From Salinibacterium xinjiangense (GTDB lineage Bacteria > Actinomycetota > Actinomycetes > Actinomycetales > Microbacteriaceae), in the NCBI RefSeq assembly GCF_014645015.1, contig NZ_BMLC01000002.1:310001-374000 (forward strand): a stretch of DNA of 64,000 bases. The letters run 5' to 3'. The translations under genes were made by a program, and so were the position numbers. Shown in pieces: positions 1-7,767 of this stretch (the first letter of the stretch is position 1; each line of letters starts with the position of its first letter). Below the pieces are notes generated by a model. The model did no database searches. It saw nothing but the letters and a program-made list of their open reading frames with translations, and had not been told where the DNA came from.

Positions 1-144
1 GGCCTCAGTATCGTCAAACATGTCGCCCAGAATCACAGCGGCGACGTTCGCGTGTGGTCACAGCTCGGAAAAGGCTCCACCTTCACCATCCGCCTGCCAA
101 AGGCAATCACAGCAATCCCGATCCCGCAGGGAGCACAGAAATGA
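1..144 (+). CDS. Sensor histidine kinase, C-terminal end (SenX3-like), cut by window start
   Basis: Only the last 47 codons are present. The translation begins [16 protein letters not shown] and continues with a [11 protein letters not shown] segment, which is the G2/G3 end of a HATPase_c ATP-binding domain. The stop codon overlaps the start of the next gene in an ATGA arrangement, so kinase and regulator are translationally coupled. In actinobacteria the kinase preceding a RegX3-type regulator and the carD-ispDF-cysS block is SenX3, which senses phosphate status together with PhoU and Pst. That identity rests on context because the sensor and HisKA parts lie outside the window. Confidence 0.85.
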   Translation, partial: GLSIVKHVAQNHSGDVRVWSQLGKGSTFTIRLPKAITAIPIPQGAQK

Positions 145-821
145 CCCGAATCCTCATTGTCGAAGACGAATCCTCGCTGAGCGAGCCCCTCGCCTACCTT
201 CTCGAACGCGAAGGATACGAAACCCAGATCGCGGACGACGGTCTTGCTGCCGTCGCGGAATTCGATCGCGCCGGAGCCGACCTGGTGCTGCTCGACCTCA
301 TGCTCCCGGGACTGCCGGGCACCGAGGTCTGCCGCGAACTGAGGGCGCGCTCCAGCGTGCCGATCATCATGCTGACAGCGAAAGACAGCGAGGTCGACAT
401 CGTCGTCGGGCTCGAGCTGGGCGCCGACGACTACGTCACGAAGCCCTACTCCACCCGCGAACTGCTGGCGCGCATCCGTGCAGTACTCCGACGTCGCGTC
501 GAAACAGACGATGACAGCGAGACCGTGCTGGAGGCGGGGATTGTGCGCATGGATATCGAGCGACACACGGTGGCCGTGGATGGAGTCACGACCCCGATGC
601 CTCTCAAAGAGTTCGAGTTGCTCGAACTGCTGCTGCGCAACTCGGGTCGCGTGCTGACCCGCGGCCAGTTGATCGACCGGGTGTGGGGAGCAGACTACTT
701 CGGCGACACGAAGACACTGGACGTCCACATCAAGCGCATCAGATCCAAGATCGAGAAGGTGCCGTCAGAGCCCACCATGCTCGTGACAGTAAGAGGTCTC
801 GGCTACCGCTTCGAGAGCTAG
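141..821 (+). CDS. regX3: OmpR/PhoB-family response regulator, RegX3-like
   Basis: 226 aa. An N-terminal receiver domain ([10 protein letters not shown], phospho-acceptor Asp in [10 protein letters not shown], conserved Lys in YVTKPY) is followed by a winged-helix DNA-binding domain ending in the typical [10 protein letters not shown]. The start at 141 overlaps the kinase stop; an in-frame upstream extension would lie inside the kinase gene and was rejected. RegX3 activates phosphate-starvation genes in actinobacteria when phosphorylated by SenX3. The assignment is supported by receiver and effector sequence and by the neighbourhood; other OmpR regulators are similar, so the exact ortholog is inferred. 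Confidence 0.85.
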   Translation: MTRILIVEDESSLSEPLAYLLEREGYETQIADDGLAAVAEFDRAGADLVLLDLMLPGLPGTEVCRELRARSSVPIIMLTAKDSEVDIVVGLELGADDYVTKPYSTRELLARIRAVLRRRVETDDDSETVLEAGIVRMDIERHTVAVDGVTTPMPLKEFELLELLLRNSGRVLTRGQLIDRVWGADYFGDTKTLDVHIKRIRSKIEKVPSEPTMLVTVRGLGYRFES

Positions 822-853
822 CCGTTCAGCGTGATTCCGGGGAGAACCGGGCG

Positions 854-1351
854 CTAGTTGGAGACGGGATCTGCGCCGAGACCGTCGTAGATCCCGTCGG
901 CACCAAGCACCGGGACCATCAGCTGCACCCCCGCGTTGTCGCCGTACTGCGCGTAGACGGGCATGAGGCCCCCCAGTTCCACGCCCGCGTTCGGTATGAC
1001 AATCTGTTCTTCGCCCTTATTGCCGAACGCCAGTGCTTCCCCGGCCTTGACCGCCTTGAGGTCGTTGAGGGGTTCGCCACCAGACTCGAACTGCAACTGG
1101 ACAGTTGCGTCATCGGTGCCGGAGTTGATGAGGGTGATGAGCAGGCTGACGGTCTTGCCATCGTCGCCGCTGATCGCCACGACGTTGCGCAGCTCGACCG
1201 ATCCGACCTGGCCCGCGACGCCGTTACCGGGGTTGTACTCGATGAGCGTGGCCTGCGGGGTGACGAAGGTGCATCCTGCAGTGCCCGCGAGCAGGGCGGC
1301 GGCGATGACGACGGATGCCGCAGCGCGGGCGAGAGGGTTGCGAGTTTTCAC
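854..1351 (-). CDS. Small predicted lipoprotein, unknown function
   Basis: 165 aa, GTG start. The N-terminus has a positively charged segment (MKTRNPLARA), a hydrophobic stretch and the lipobox LAGTAGC at about residues 21-27, so Cys27 should be lipidated and the protein anchored outside the membrane. The rest is a single beta-rich region with a DDGKTVSLLITLINSGTDDA segment, which looks like a small immunoglobulin-like fold carrying a binding role. It faces the regulator gene convergently. Similar short lipoproteins sit between regX3 and carD in related genomes. No function is assigned. Confidence 0.75.
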   Translation of the reverse strand: MKTRNPLARAAASVVIAAALLAGTAGCTFVTPQATLIEYNPGNGVAGQVGSVELRNVVAISGDDGKTVSLLITLINSGTDDATVQLQFESGGEPLNDLKAVKAGEALAFGNKGEEQIVIPNAGVELGGLMPVYAQYGDNAGVQLMVPVLGADGIYDGLGADPVSN

Positions 1352-1456
1352 CCACTTAGCCTATCTTCTGGGGCGCACAGTAGAGGAGTAAGGCGACCCT
1401 AACCTTAAGATCGCCGCGATGACCTATTACCCCGGCGAAAGCACCCTCCTCTTCGG

Positions 1457-1582
1457 TTCGAGGCCGGTGACGCCGTCGTGTACGCGCATCACAGCGCCGC
1501 GACCCCCAGTGACGGGAAAACGTGGATCATCACCGAGGAAGAGCAGGCATTGCTCGGGCTCGACGAGGTTCTGGCATCCTGA
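1457..1582 (+). pseudogene. carD: carD remnant with internal deletion and no start codon
   Basis: Frame 1457-1582 reads FEAGDAVVYAHHSAA, then a short unrelated bridge, then ITEEEQALLGLDEVLAS and a stop. The first part matches the CarD N-terminus (typical form FEVGETVVYPHHGAA) and the last part matches the usual CarD tail ending in LDEVLAS. About 110 codons of the RNA-polymerase-interacting and DNA-binding core are missing. Reading upstream there is no ATG/GTG/TTG before a stop at 1406-1408. The stop lies 4 bp before ispDF, exactly where carD sits in related actinobacteria. I infer a decayed carD. The alignment is from memory of CarD sequences; a functional copy is expected elsewhere because CarD is usually essential. 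Confidence 0.6.
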
Positions 1583-1586
1583 TGAC

Positions 1587-2735
1587 ATGATCGGGATTGT
1601 TGTCGTCGCTGCAGGCAGCGGAACCAGGCTGGGTGTCAGTGGGCCGAAGGCGTTTGTCGAACTCAAGGGGATCACGATTCTCGAGCGCGCGCTCGGGGGA
1701 GTGTTCCAGTCCGTGGAACCGGCACAGGTCGTCGTGGTCGCGCCGCGATCGCACCTCGTGGTCGCGCAGGCGATCGCCCGGCGAGCCGCGGGAGCGGCAT
1801 CCGGAGCCATTTCCGTCGTCGTCGGCGCGGAGCACCGCCAGGCCTCGGTTGCGGCGGGGCTCGCAGCCCTGGGTGACGACGTCGACATCGTGCTCGTGCA
1901 CGACGCGGCGAGGGCGTTGACTCCGGGTGAGGCGTTCGATCGAGTGGCCCGTGCCGTGCGCGCGAGCAACAATGGGGTCGTTCCGAGTCTTCCGGTCAGC
2001 GACACGATAAAGCGAGTGGATGGGCCGATCGTGCTCGACACCGTCGACCGCAGCGAACTCGTGCACGTGCAGACCCCGCAGGGTTTCCCGCGTGCTCTAC
2101 TTGCTGCCGCGTACGCGTCAGCAACCGTCGAGTACACCGACGATTCCGCGCTCTACTCAGCGGCCGGCCACCAGGTCGAGACCGTCGAGGGCGTCGCGCA
2201 GGCGTTCAAGATCACCACCCCCTGGGACCTGCAGCGCGCCGGGCACATGCTCGGCGTCTCGACAGCGATACGTACGGGCGTCGGAATGGATGTTCATGCC
2301 TACGACCCCGCCCAGCCCCTGTGGCTCGGGGGGTTGTACTGGCCCGACGAGGTGGGGCTCGCGGGGCATTCCGACGGTGATGCCCTCTGCCACGCCATCT
2401 GTGACGCGCTGCTGTCGGCCGCGGGGCTCGGGGACATCGGTGGACGCTTCGGTACGAGTGATCCGCGGTTCGCTGGCGCCCACGGTGACGTCTTCATCAC
2501 CGAAACTGTCGCGCTGGTGGCGGGCGCGGGGTTCGCGATCGGCAACGTTTCCGTGCAACTCGTGGCGAAGCATCCACGACTCGGATCGAGGCGCACCGAA
2601 CTCGAACATCACCTCACGGCCCTCGTCGGGGCACCGGTCAGCGTCGCCGCCACCACCACCGATGGGCTCGGTTTCACCGGTCGCTCCGAGGGCGTAGCGG
2701 TCATCGCGACCGCGTTGGTGCATTCGGATCGCTAA
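1587..2735 (+). CDS. ispDF: Bifunctional IspD-IspF, non-mevalonate isoprenoid synthesis
   Basis: 382 aa. The N-terminal half is 2-C-methylerythritol 4-phosphate cytidylyltransferase (nucleotide-binding VVVAAGSGTRLG, and DDSALYSAAGH). The C-terminal half is 2-C-methylerythritol 2,4-cyclodiphosphate synthase (metal-binding GMDVHAY and GHSDGDALCHAI, end motif ATTTDGLGFTGR). Together they catalyse two non-consecutive steps of the cytosolic MEP pathway; the fusion is common in actinobacteria. I chose ATG 1587, because codons further upstream (from 1419) encode a nonsense leader overlapping the carD remnant. cysS follows 9 bp later. Confidence 0.95.
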   Translation: MIGIVVVAAGSGTRLGVSGPKAFVELKGITILERALGGVFQSVEPAQVVVVAPRSHLVVAQAIARRAAGAASGAISVVVGAEHRQASVAAGLAALGDDVDIVLVHDAARALTPGEAFDRVARAVRASNNGVVPSLPVSDTIKRVDGPIVLDTVDRSELVHVQTPQGFPRALLAAAYASATVEYTDDSALYSAAGHQVETVEGVAQAFKITTPWDLQRAGHMLGVSTAIRTGVGMDVHAYDPAQPLWLGGLYWPDEVGLAGHSDGDALCHAICDALLSAAGLGDIGGRFGTSDPRFAGAHGDVFITETVALVAGAGFAIGNVSVQLVAKHPRLGSRRTELEHHLTALVGAPVSVAATTTDGLGFTGRSEGVAVIATALVHSDR

Positions 2736-2744
2736 ACTTACCCA

Positions 2745-4148
2745 GTGACAGTGCGAGTTTACGATTCACGGCTGCAGGCCGAGGTCGACTTCGTTCCTCT
2801 TGTTGAGGGCAGGGTCGGCATCTACGTCTGTGGACCCACGGCGCAGTCGAGCCCGCACATCGGCCACCTGCGCTCGGCACTCGTCTACGACCTCTGGCGT
2901 CGCTGGCTCACGTACCGTGGCTTCGATGTGACACTCGTGCGCAACGTGACCGACATCGACGACAAGATCCTCGCCTCTGCCGATGGCAAGGAGCCCTGGT
3001 GGGCTCTCGCGTACCGGTTCGAGTTGGAGTTCACCGCCGGGTACACGGCCCTGGGCATCCTGCCTCCGACGTATGAGCCGCGCGCGACCGCGTCGATCAG
3101 CGAGATGCGCGACATCATCCAGCGACTGATCGACAACGGACACGCCTATGCGGCAGACGGCGACGTGTACTTCGACACCGCGAGCTGGTCGGCCTACGGT
3201 TCGCTGACCCGCCAGAAACCCGACGAGACGGTGGCGGCGGCAGACTCGGAAGTCCGCGCCAAGCGCGACCCCAGGGACTTCGCGCTCTGGAAGGGCCACA
3301 AGCCCGATGAGCCGGCGGATGCCTCGTGGCCGTCGCCGTGGGGCGCTGGACGGCCCGGCTGGCACATCGAGTGCTCGGCGATGTCGAAGCGCTACCTCGG
3401 TGCATCATTCGACATCCACGGGGGAGGGCTCGACCTCCGGTTCCCGCATCACGAGAACGAGCTCGCGCAGTCCACGGCTGCCGGGGACGCGTTCGCCACC
3501 TACTGGGTGCACAACGGGCTCGTGAATGTTAACAACCAGAAGATGTCGAAGTCGCTCAGCAACTCCATCTTCGCGGCCGAATTCCTGCAGCAGGCGCCGC
3601 CGATCGTCGTGAGGTACTTCCTCGGCGCGGCGCACTACCGGTCCACCATCGACTATCACGACGGTTCGCTCGTCGAGGCAGAGGCTGCGCTCGACCGTGT
3701 CGAGGTGTTTCTCGCGCGCGCCGATCGTCGGCTCGACTCCACCCGGTTCGCTGGCAGTGGCGTCGAGATCGTGCCCGATGAGTTCGCTGCGGCGATGGAT
3801 GACGACCTCGCCGTGCCGCAGGCTCTTGGCGTGTTGCATGAGACGGTGCGTGCAGGAAACGCCGCCCTCGACAACGGCGATCTTCGCGCGGTGGCTGACG
3901 CCCGCGGTGCCGTGCTCGCGATGAGCGAGGTGCTCGGCATCAATCCGCTGTCACCTCAGTGGCGTGATGCGAGGGCGAGCCCGTCCGAGATGGCGCTCAC
4001 CTCACTCGTCGAGACGCTCATCGCCGATCGTAATGCCGCACGCGCGGCCAAAGACTTCGCAGCGGCCGATCGGATCCGCGATGAACTTGCCGCTGCGGGC
4101 ATCACCGTCGAAGACGGCGCCACGGGATCCCATTGGAGTATTGATTAG
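2745..4148 (+). CDS. cysS: Cysteinyl-tRNA synthetase
   Basis: 467 aa, GTG start. Class I aminoacyl-tRNA synthetase that charges tRNA-Cys. Visible motifs are CGPTAQSSPHIGHLRS (HIGH signature), the zinc-site Cys and His residues (YVCGPT, HIECSAM, HHENELAQ) and KMSKSLSN (KMSKS). The C-terminal DALR-type helical domain ends in ADRIRDELAAAGITVEDG. Full length for the family (about 460-470 aa). It lies between ispDF and rlmB with only 1 bp before the rlmB start, so the three form an operon; this order is widespread in actinobacteria. Confidence 0.96.
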   Translation: MTVRVYDSRLQAEVDFVPLVEGRVGIYVCGPTAQSSPHIGHLRSALVYDLWRRWLTYRGFDVTLVRNVTDIDDKILASADGKEPWWALAYRFELEFTAGYTALGILPPTYEPRATASISEMRDIIQRLIDNGHAYAADGDVYFDTASWSAYGSLTRQKPDETVAAADSEVRAKRDPRDFALWKGHKPDEPADASWPSPWGAGRPGWHIECSAMSKRYLGASFDIHGGGLDLRFPHHENELAQSTAAGDAFATYWVHNGLVNVNNQKMSKSLSNSIFAAEFLQQAPPIVVRYFLGAAHYRSTIDYHDGSLVEAEAALDRVEVFLARADRRLDSTRFAGSGVEIVPDEFAAAMDDDLAVPQALGVLHETVRAGNAALDNGDLRAVADARGAVLAMSEVLGINPLSPQWRDARASPSEMALTSLVETLIADRNAARAAKDFAAADRIRDELAAAGITVEDGATGSHWSID

Positions 4149-4149
4149 C

Positions 4150-5169
4150 ATGAAGAGTCCAGGAAACAAGCCACGCGCAGGTGCCGTCCGCAAGGGACGC
4201 AAGGGTCCGCAGGTCGGATCGGGAGGCCAGGGACGCCAGGCACTCGAGGGCAAGAAGCCCACGCCGAAGGCCGTCGACCGCCCGTACCACCCCGCGGGCA
4301 AGCGCAGGGCCGCAGCCGACCGGTTCGAGGCAGCCGGTGGTCGCAAGAAGCAGGTTCCGGATGGCGCAGCCCCCCAGCGCACCCAGGCTCGCCGCAGCCC
4401 GAAGACGAGCGACGAATCCGAGATGGTCACCGGCCGCAACTCGGTGCTCGAGGCACTCAGGGCGAAGATCCCTGTGACCACGCTGTACATGGCGGCTCGC
4501 ATCGAGTTCGACGACCGCGTGAAGGAGATCCTGCAGATCGCCACCACGCGCGGAGTCCCGATCCTCGAGGTGATGCGCCCCGAGCTCGACCGCCTCGCCG
4601 GTTTCGACTCCGTTCACCAGGGCGTCGCCCTCAAGGTGCCACCGTATGAGTACGCGCATCCGATCGAGCTGCTGGAGAAGGTCGTCTCTCGCGGACAGGT
4701 GCCGCTTTTCGTCGCGCTGGATGGCATCACCGATCCGCGCAACCTCGGGGCGATCATCCGTTCCGTTGCAGCGTTCGGCGGCCAGGGCGTCATCGTGCCG
4801 CAGCGCCGCTCGGTCGGACTGACCGCGTCGGCGTGGAAGACCTCGGCGGGTGCCGCAGCACGCACGCCGGTGGCCATGGCATCCAACCTCACGCAGACGA
4901 TCAAGGCCTTCAAGGCGCAGGGCGTCTTCGTGCTCGGGCTCGACGGCGATGGCGACGTTTCGCTGCCCCAGCTGGCGCTTGCGAAGGAACCCGTGCTCAT
5001 TGTCGTCGGCAGCGAAGGCAAAGGCCTCTCGCGACTGGTGACGGAGAATTGCGACGCCGTCGTGTCGATTCCGATCTCGTCGAGCACGGAATCGCTCAAC
5101 GCGGGCATCGCGGCGAGCGTGACGCTGTACGAGATCTCAAAACTGCGGGCTGCGGCAAAGCGCAAGTAG
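4150..5169 (+). CDS. rlmB: 23S rRNA 2'-O-methyltransferase (RlmB/TrmH family)
   Basis: 339 aa from ATG 4150. A basic, disordered N-terminal extension (residues 1-90, rich in K/R/G) precedes an L30-like substrate-binding region (MVTGRNSVLEAL) and a SPOUT methyltransferase domain with its knot motifs NLGAIIRSVAAFGGQGV, VVGSEGKGLS and SSTESLNAGIAASV. It methylates a ribose of 23S rRNA (Gm2251 by homology). The long basic tail is usual in actinobacterial members and probably binds RNA. Longer in-frame starts run back into cysS and were rejected. Confidence 0.92.
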   Translation: MKSPGNKPRAGAVRKGRKGPQVGSGGQGRQALEGKKPTPKAVDRPYHPAGKRRAAADRFEAAGGRKKQVPDGAAPQRTQARRSPKTSDESEMVTGRNSVLEALRAKIPVTTLYMAARIEFDDRVKEILQIATTRGVPILEVMRPELDRLAGFDSVHQGVALKVPPYEYAHPIELLEKVVSRGQVPLFVALDGITDPRNLGAIIRSVAAFGGQGVIVPQRRSVGLTASAWKTSAGAAARTPVAMASNLTQTIKAFKAQGVFVLGLDGDGDVSLPQLALAKEPVLIVVGSEGKGLSRLVTENCDAVVSIPISSSTESLNAGIAASVTLYEISKLRAAAKRK

Positions 5170-5469
5170 CTACCCCGCTACACGGCCAGGGTCGCGCGGC
5201 CTGCTGGCCCTGTCGCGATGCAGTGGCATGGTTCAACCGGCCTCGCCCGAAAACCTCGTCGACGAGGCCGTATCGAGTCGTGGTGTTCACTTCTGCATCA
5301 CGTGATTGCAGTGATCGTGTATTTCCCGAGGAAAATTCCGCGTCTTTCTAGCTTTAAACTGTTCAATCGTTACCGAAACCTATTGTGAACACTCCGGGTT
5401 GTTGTAAAGTGACGCTGAACAAGGATGTTAAAGCGAGACTCGAAGTCGAGTCAAAGCGTGGGAGACGGA
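5170..5469 (+). promoter_or_regulatory. Intergenic control region upstream of the ABC transporter operon
   Basis: About 300 bp without a gene. It contains two palindromes: CCTCGTCGACGAGG at 5254-5267 and ATCACGTGAT at 5297-5306. An AT-rich stretch follows at 5330-5390. A possible promoter is TTGTGA (5383-5388), 16 bp, TAAAGT (5405-5410). Near 5180-5215 competing short inverted repeats (GGCCAG/CTGGCC) could terminate rlmB transcription, but no T-run follows. The palindromes are operator candidates for the XRE-cupin regulator at 10465 or another regulator; this is inference. Confidence 0.4.
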
Positions 5470-6483
5470 ATGCAAGACGCAACGATGCGCGACTCGAAAG
5501 CCGTGACTCGATCACGCATGTCGGTGCCCAAGGGTTTCGTCACAGTGACCGTCTCAACGATCGCTCTGTTCCTTCTGAGCACAGCCATCGCTCCATCCAG
5601 TGTCTCGCAGGGAGCGCTGCTCGGCATGCTGCCTTTCGCGGCGGTGCTGGCGATCGTCGGCCTCGGTCAGATGCTGGTTGTACAGCAGGGCGGAATCGAC
5701 CTTTCCATCCCCGGCGCGGTATCACTGGCGATCGTCGTGGTCAGTCGTGTTCCGAACGGTGACGACAGCGTCCTGGTGCCGGCGATCTTCCTGGCCGTGC
5801 TGTTCGCCATCGCAGCCGGCCTGGTCAACGGACTACTCGTCGGCCGACTCGGACTCAACTCGATCATCGCGACCCTCGGCACCAACGCACTGCTCTTCGG
5901 AGCGGTCCTGGGTATTTCCGGTGGTTCCCCTCGGCGCACGACCGACCTGCTCGCCTCAATAGCCGGTGGCGTGAGTGCCGGAATCCCGAACTCCGTGTTC
6001 TTCGCCATCGGTACCCTCGTTGTCGTCGCTCTGCTGCTCAAGCGCACAGCGTCTGGTCGCAGGTTCGAGGCGACGGGCGCGAACCCGAACACCGCACTGG
6101 TCGCGGGGCTCCGCGTGAAGCTCCAGCAGACTGCAGCCTACGTATGGGCCCAGCTGCTTTTCTGCCTCGCTGGCATCCTGCTCGCAGGCATCACCGCGCA
6201 ACCGACCGCGTTCCAGGGCAACTCCTATCTACTGCCCGCAGTGGCCGTCGTGGTGCTGGGTGGCACCTCGCTGCTCGGTGGCAGGGGCTTCCCCATCTCC
6301 ACCGTGGTCGCCGCACTCTTTCTCAGCCAGCTCGACCAGTTCGTACTCGCGCTGGGCGTGCCATACGCCGTGCGCACACTACTGCAGGCCGCCGCGCTCG
6401 CCGCGGGCGTCGCGGTGTACACGATCGACTGGGCCGCCGTGAGACAGAGATTCTCTCGCAGGCAACCCGCACAGGTTGCGTGA
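5470..6483 (+). CDS. Ribose/xylose-type ABC transporter permease
   Basis: 337 aa, BPD_transp_2 (RbsC-like) integral membrane protein with about eight hydrophobic segments. The family loop appears as LGQMLVVQQGGIDLSIPG (residues near 65-85), and the late motif VVVLGGTSLLGGRGFP matches the conserved RbsC segment. It would form half of the membrane channel for uptake of a sugar-like solute. The start at 5470 follows GGAGA; ATG 5425 is also in frame but has a weaker site. The next gene (binding protein) is 83 bp downstream, and a second permease is fused to the ATPase at 7768, implying a heterodimeric channel. Confidence 0.88.
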   Translation: MQDATMRDSKAVTRSRMSVPKGFVTVTVSTIALFLLSTAIAPSSVSQGALLGMLPFAAVLAIVGLGQMLVVQQGGIDLSIPGAVSLAIVVVSRVPNGDDSVLVPAIFLAVLFAIAAGLVNGLLVGRLGLNSIIATLGTNALLFGAVLGISGGSPRRTTDLLASIAGGVSAGIPNSVFFAIGTLVVVALLLKRTASGRRFEATGANPNTALVAGLRVKLQQTAAYVWAQLLFCLAGILLAGITAQPTAFQGNSYLLPAVAVVVLGGTSLLGGRGFPISTVVAALFLSQLDQFVLALGVPYAVRTLLQAAALAAGVAVYTIDWAAVRQRFSRRQPAQVA

Positions 6484-6566
6484 CCAACAACCCCACCCGA
6501 CTTTCGGCATCCATCGTCGAAACAGCGCGACAGAGGCGTCGTGCACCAACAGGAGGAAAAGCAATT

Positions 6567-7664
6567 ATGAAGAATCGCAAAATCGGTGCGGCACTCGCCC
6601 TCTCGGTTAGCGTCGTCATGCTCGCGCTGGCAGGCTGCAGTTCGACCAGCGGCAGCACGGGTGGCACGGAAGGTGGGCCGCTTGCTGGCGCACCAGACTG
6701 GTGTGGCTCGAAAGAGATCACCCTGGGCCTGCTCGACGGCTTCGGTGGCAACAGCTGGAGACTCATTACGACCGCTGCTGGTGCTGACGAAGTGGCAAAG
6801 TGCCCCAGTGTGACCAACTACGAATACGCGGATGGCCAGGGTGACACGCAGAAGTCGATTGCAGACATCCAGGGCATGGTCGCGAAGGGAGTGGATGCGC
6901 TCGTCGTGTTCCCCGACGCCGGCCAGGCCATGCTTCCTGCACTTCGCAGCGCATACGAAGCGGGGGTCGTCACCGTTCCCTACCGCGTCAACCCGGGCGG
7001 AAAAGACGGAGTCGACTACAACGCGTGGATCGGTGCTGACTTCACCACCGATGGCGCGAACTGGGGCAACTGGATCAAGACGAACTTCCCCGACGGTGGC
7101 AATATCCTGTTCCTGAGTGGCCCGAAGGGCAACAGCCAGGGCGCGGACGAGCTCGCCGGAATGAAGACAGTTCTCGACGACTCGTACGTGTTTGTCGGAG
7201 AGACGCCGTTCGACCCAACCAACTGGGACCCGGCTCTCACCCAGCAGGTGCTCACGGCTGCAATTGCGAAAAACCCGAAGATCGACGTCATCGTCTCCGA
7301 CTTCGGGCCGTCACTCGTGGGAGCGCTTCCCGAGTTCAAAAAAAGTGGTCGCTCGATTCCTTCCCTCGTAACCTCTGACGGAAACGTCCTGGGCTGCTTC
7401 TGGGAAGACAATAAGGCTGCGAACCCCGACTTCAAGCTGATGACGGTTGCCACCGGCAACGACAACGTGCGCCTCGCGGTGCAGTACGCCGTCGCCGTTG
7501 CAACCGGTGGCGTGGTGCCGTCGTCGACCACCTTCGACGCCCCGGCGTTCGAGGATTCGGTCAGCGGAACACCGAACCCCGTCGAGTGTGAGCGTGACCT
7601 GCCGGGAGACATCTTCCTGTCAGCCGAGATGTCGCCTGCAGACCAGGCAGCTCTACTCAAGTAG
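6567..7664 (+). CDS. Sugar-binding lipoprotein of the ABC transporter
   Basis: 365 aa. Signal peptide with lipobox LALAGC near residue 23, so it should be an extracytoplasmic lipoprotein. The body is a periplasmic-binding-protein type 1 fold (RbsB-like): ITLGLLDGFGGNSWRL, a two-lobed pattern with IADIQGMVAKGVDALVVFPD and a C-terminal half with VIVSDFGPSLVGAL. AGGAGG lies 10 bp before ATG. It delivers the substrate to the permeases encoded on both sides. The substrate cannot be read from the sequence; relatives bind pentoses, hexoses, polyols or autoinducer-2. Confidence 0.88.
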   Translation: MKNRKIGAALALSVSVVMLALAGCSSTSGSTGGTEGGPLAGAPDWCGSKEITLGLLDGFGGNSWRLITTAAGADEVAKCPSVTNYEYADGQGDTQKSIADIQGMVAKGVDALVVFPDAGQAMLPALRSAYEAGVVTVPYRVNPGGKDGVDYNAWIGADFTTDGANWGNWIKTNFPDGGNILFLSGPKGNSQGADELAGMKTVLDDSYVFVGETPFDPTNWDPALTQQVLTAAIAKNPKIDVIVSDFGPSLVGALPEFKKSGRSIPSLVTSDGNVLGCFWEDNKAANPDFKLMTVATGNDNVRLAVQYAVAVATGGVVPSSTTFDAPAFEDSVSGTPNPVECERDLPGDIFLSAEMSPADQAALLK

Positions 7665-7688
7665 CAGCACAGTACGCCAGCAACACCA

Positions 7689-7733
7689 CAGTCGTCGGGT
7701 CGGCCACGCGCGTCATGGCCGACCTGACGACTG
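7689..7733 (+). promoter_or_regulatory. Strong intercistronic stem-loop after the binding-protein gene
   Basis: The 18-nt arm at 7689-7706 and the arm at 7716-7733 are complementary except for one G-T wobble, with a 9-nt loop. It lies between the binding-protein stop and the ATPase start, and no T-run follows. Such hairpins typically protect the upstream mRNA or attenuate read-through, giving more binding protein than ATPase. The role is inferred; the complementarity is directly visible. Confidence 0.7.
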
Positions 7734-7767
7734 CATAAACCACATACGACATGCAAAGGCGCAACCG

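Noticed and set aside
1419-1586. N-terminal extension of IspDF (56 residues before MIGIVVVAAG)
   Set aside because: The residues are low complexity and overlap the carD remnant in another frame; ATG 1587 matches the IspD start.
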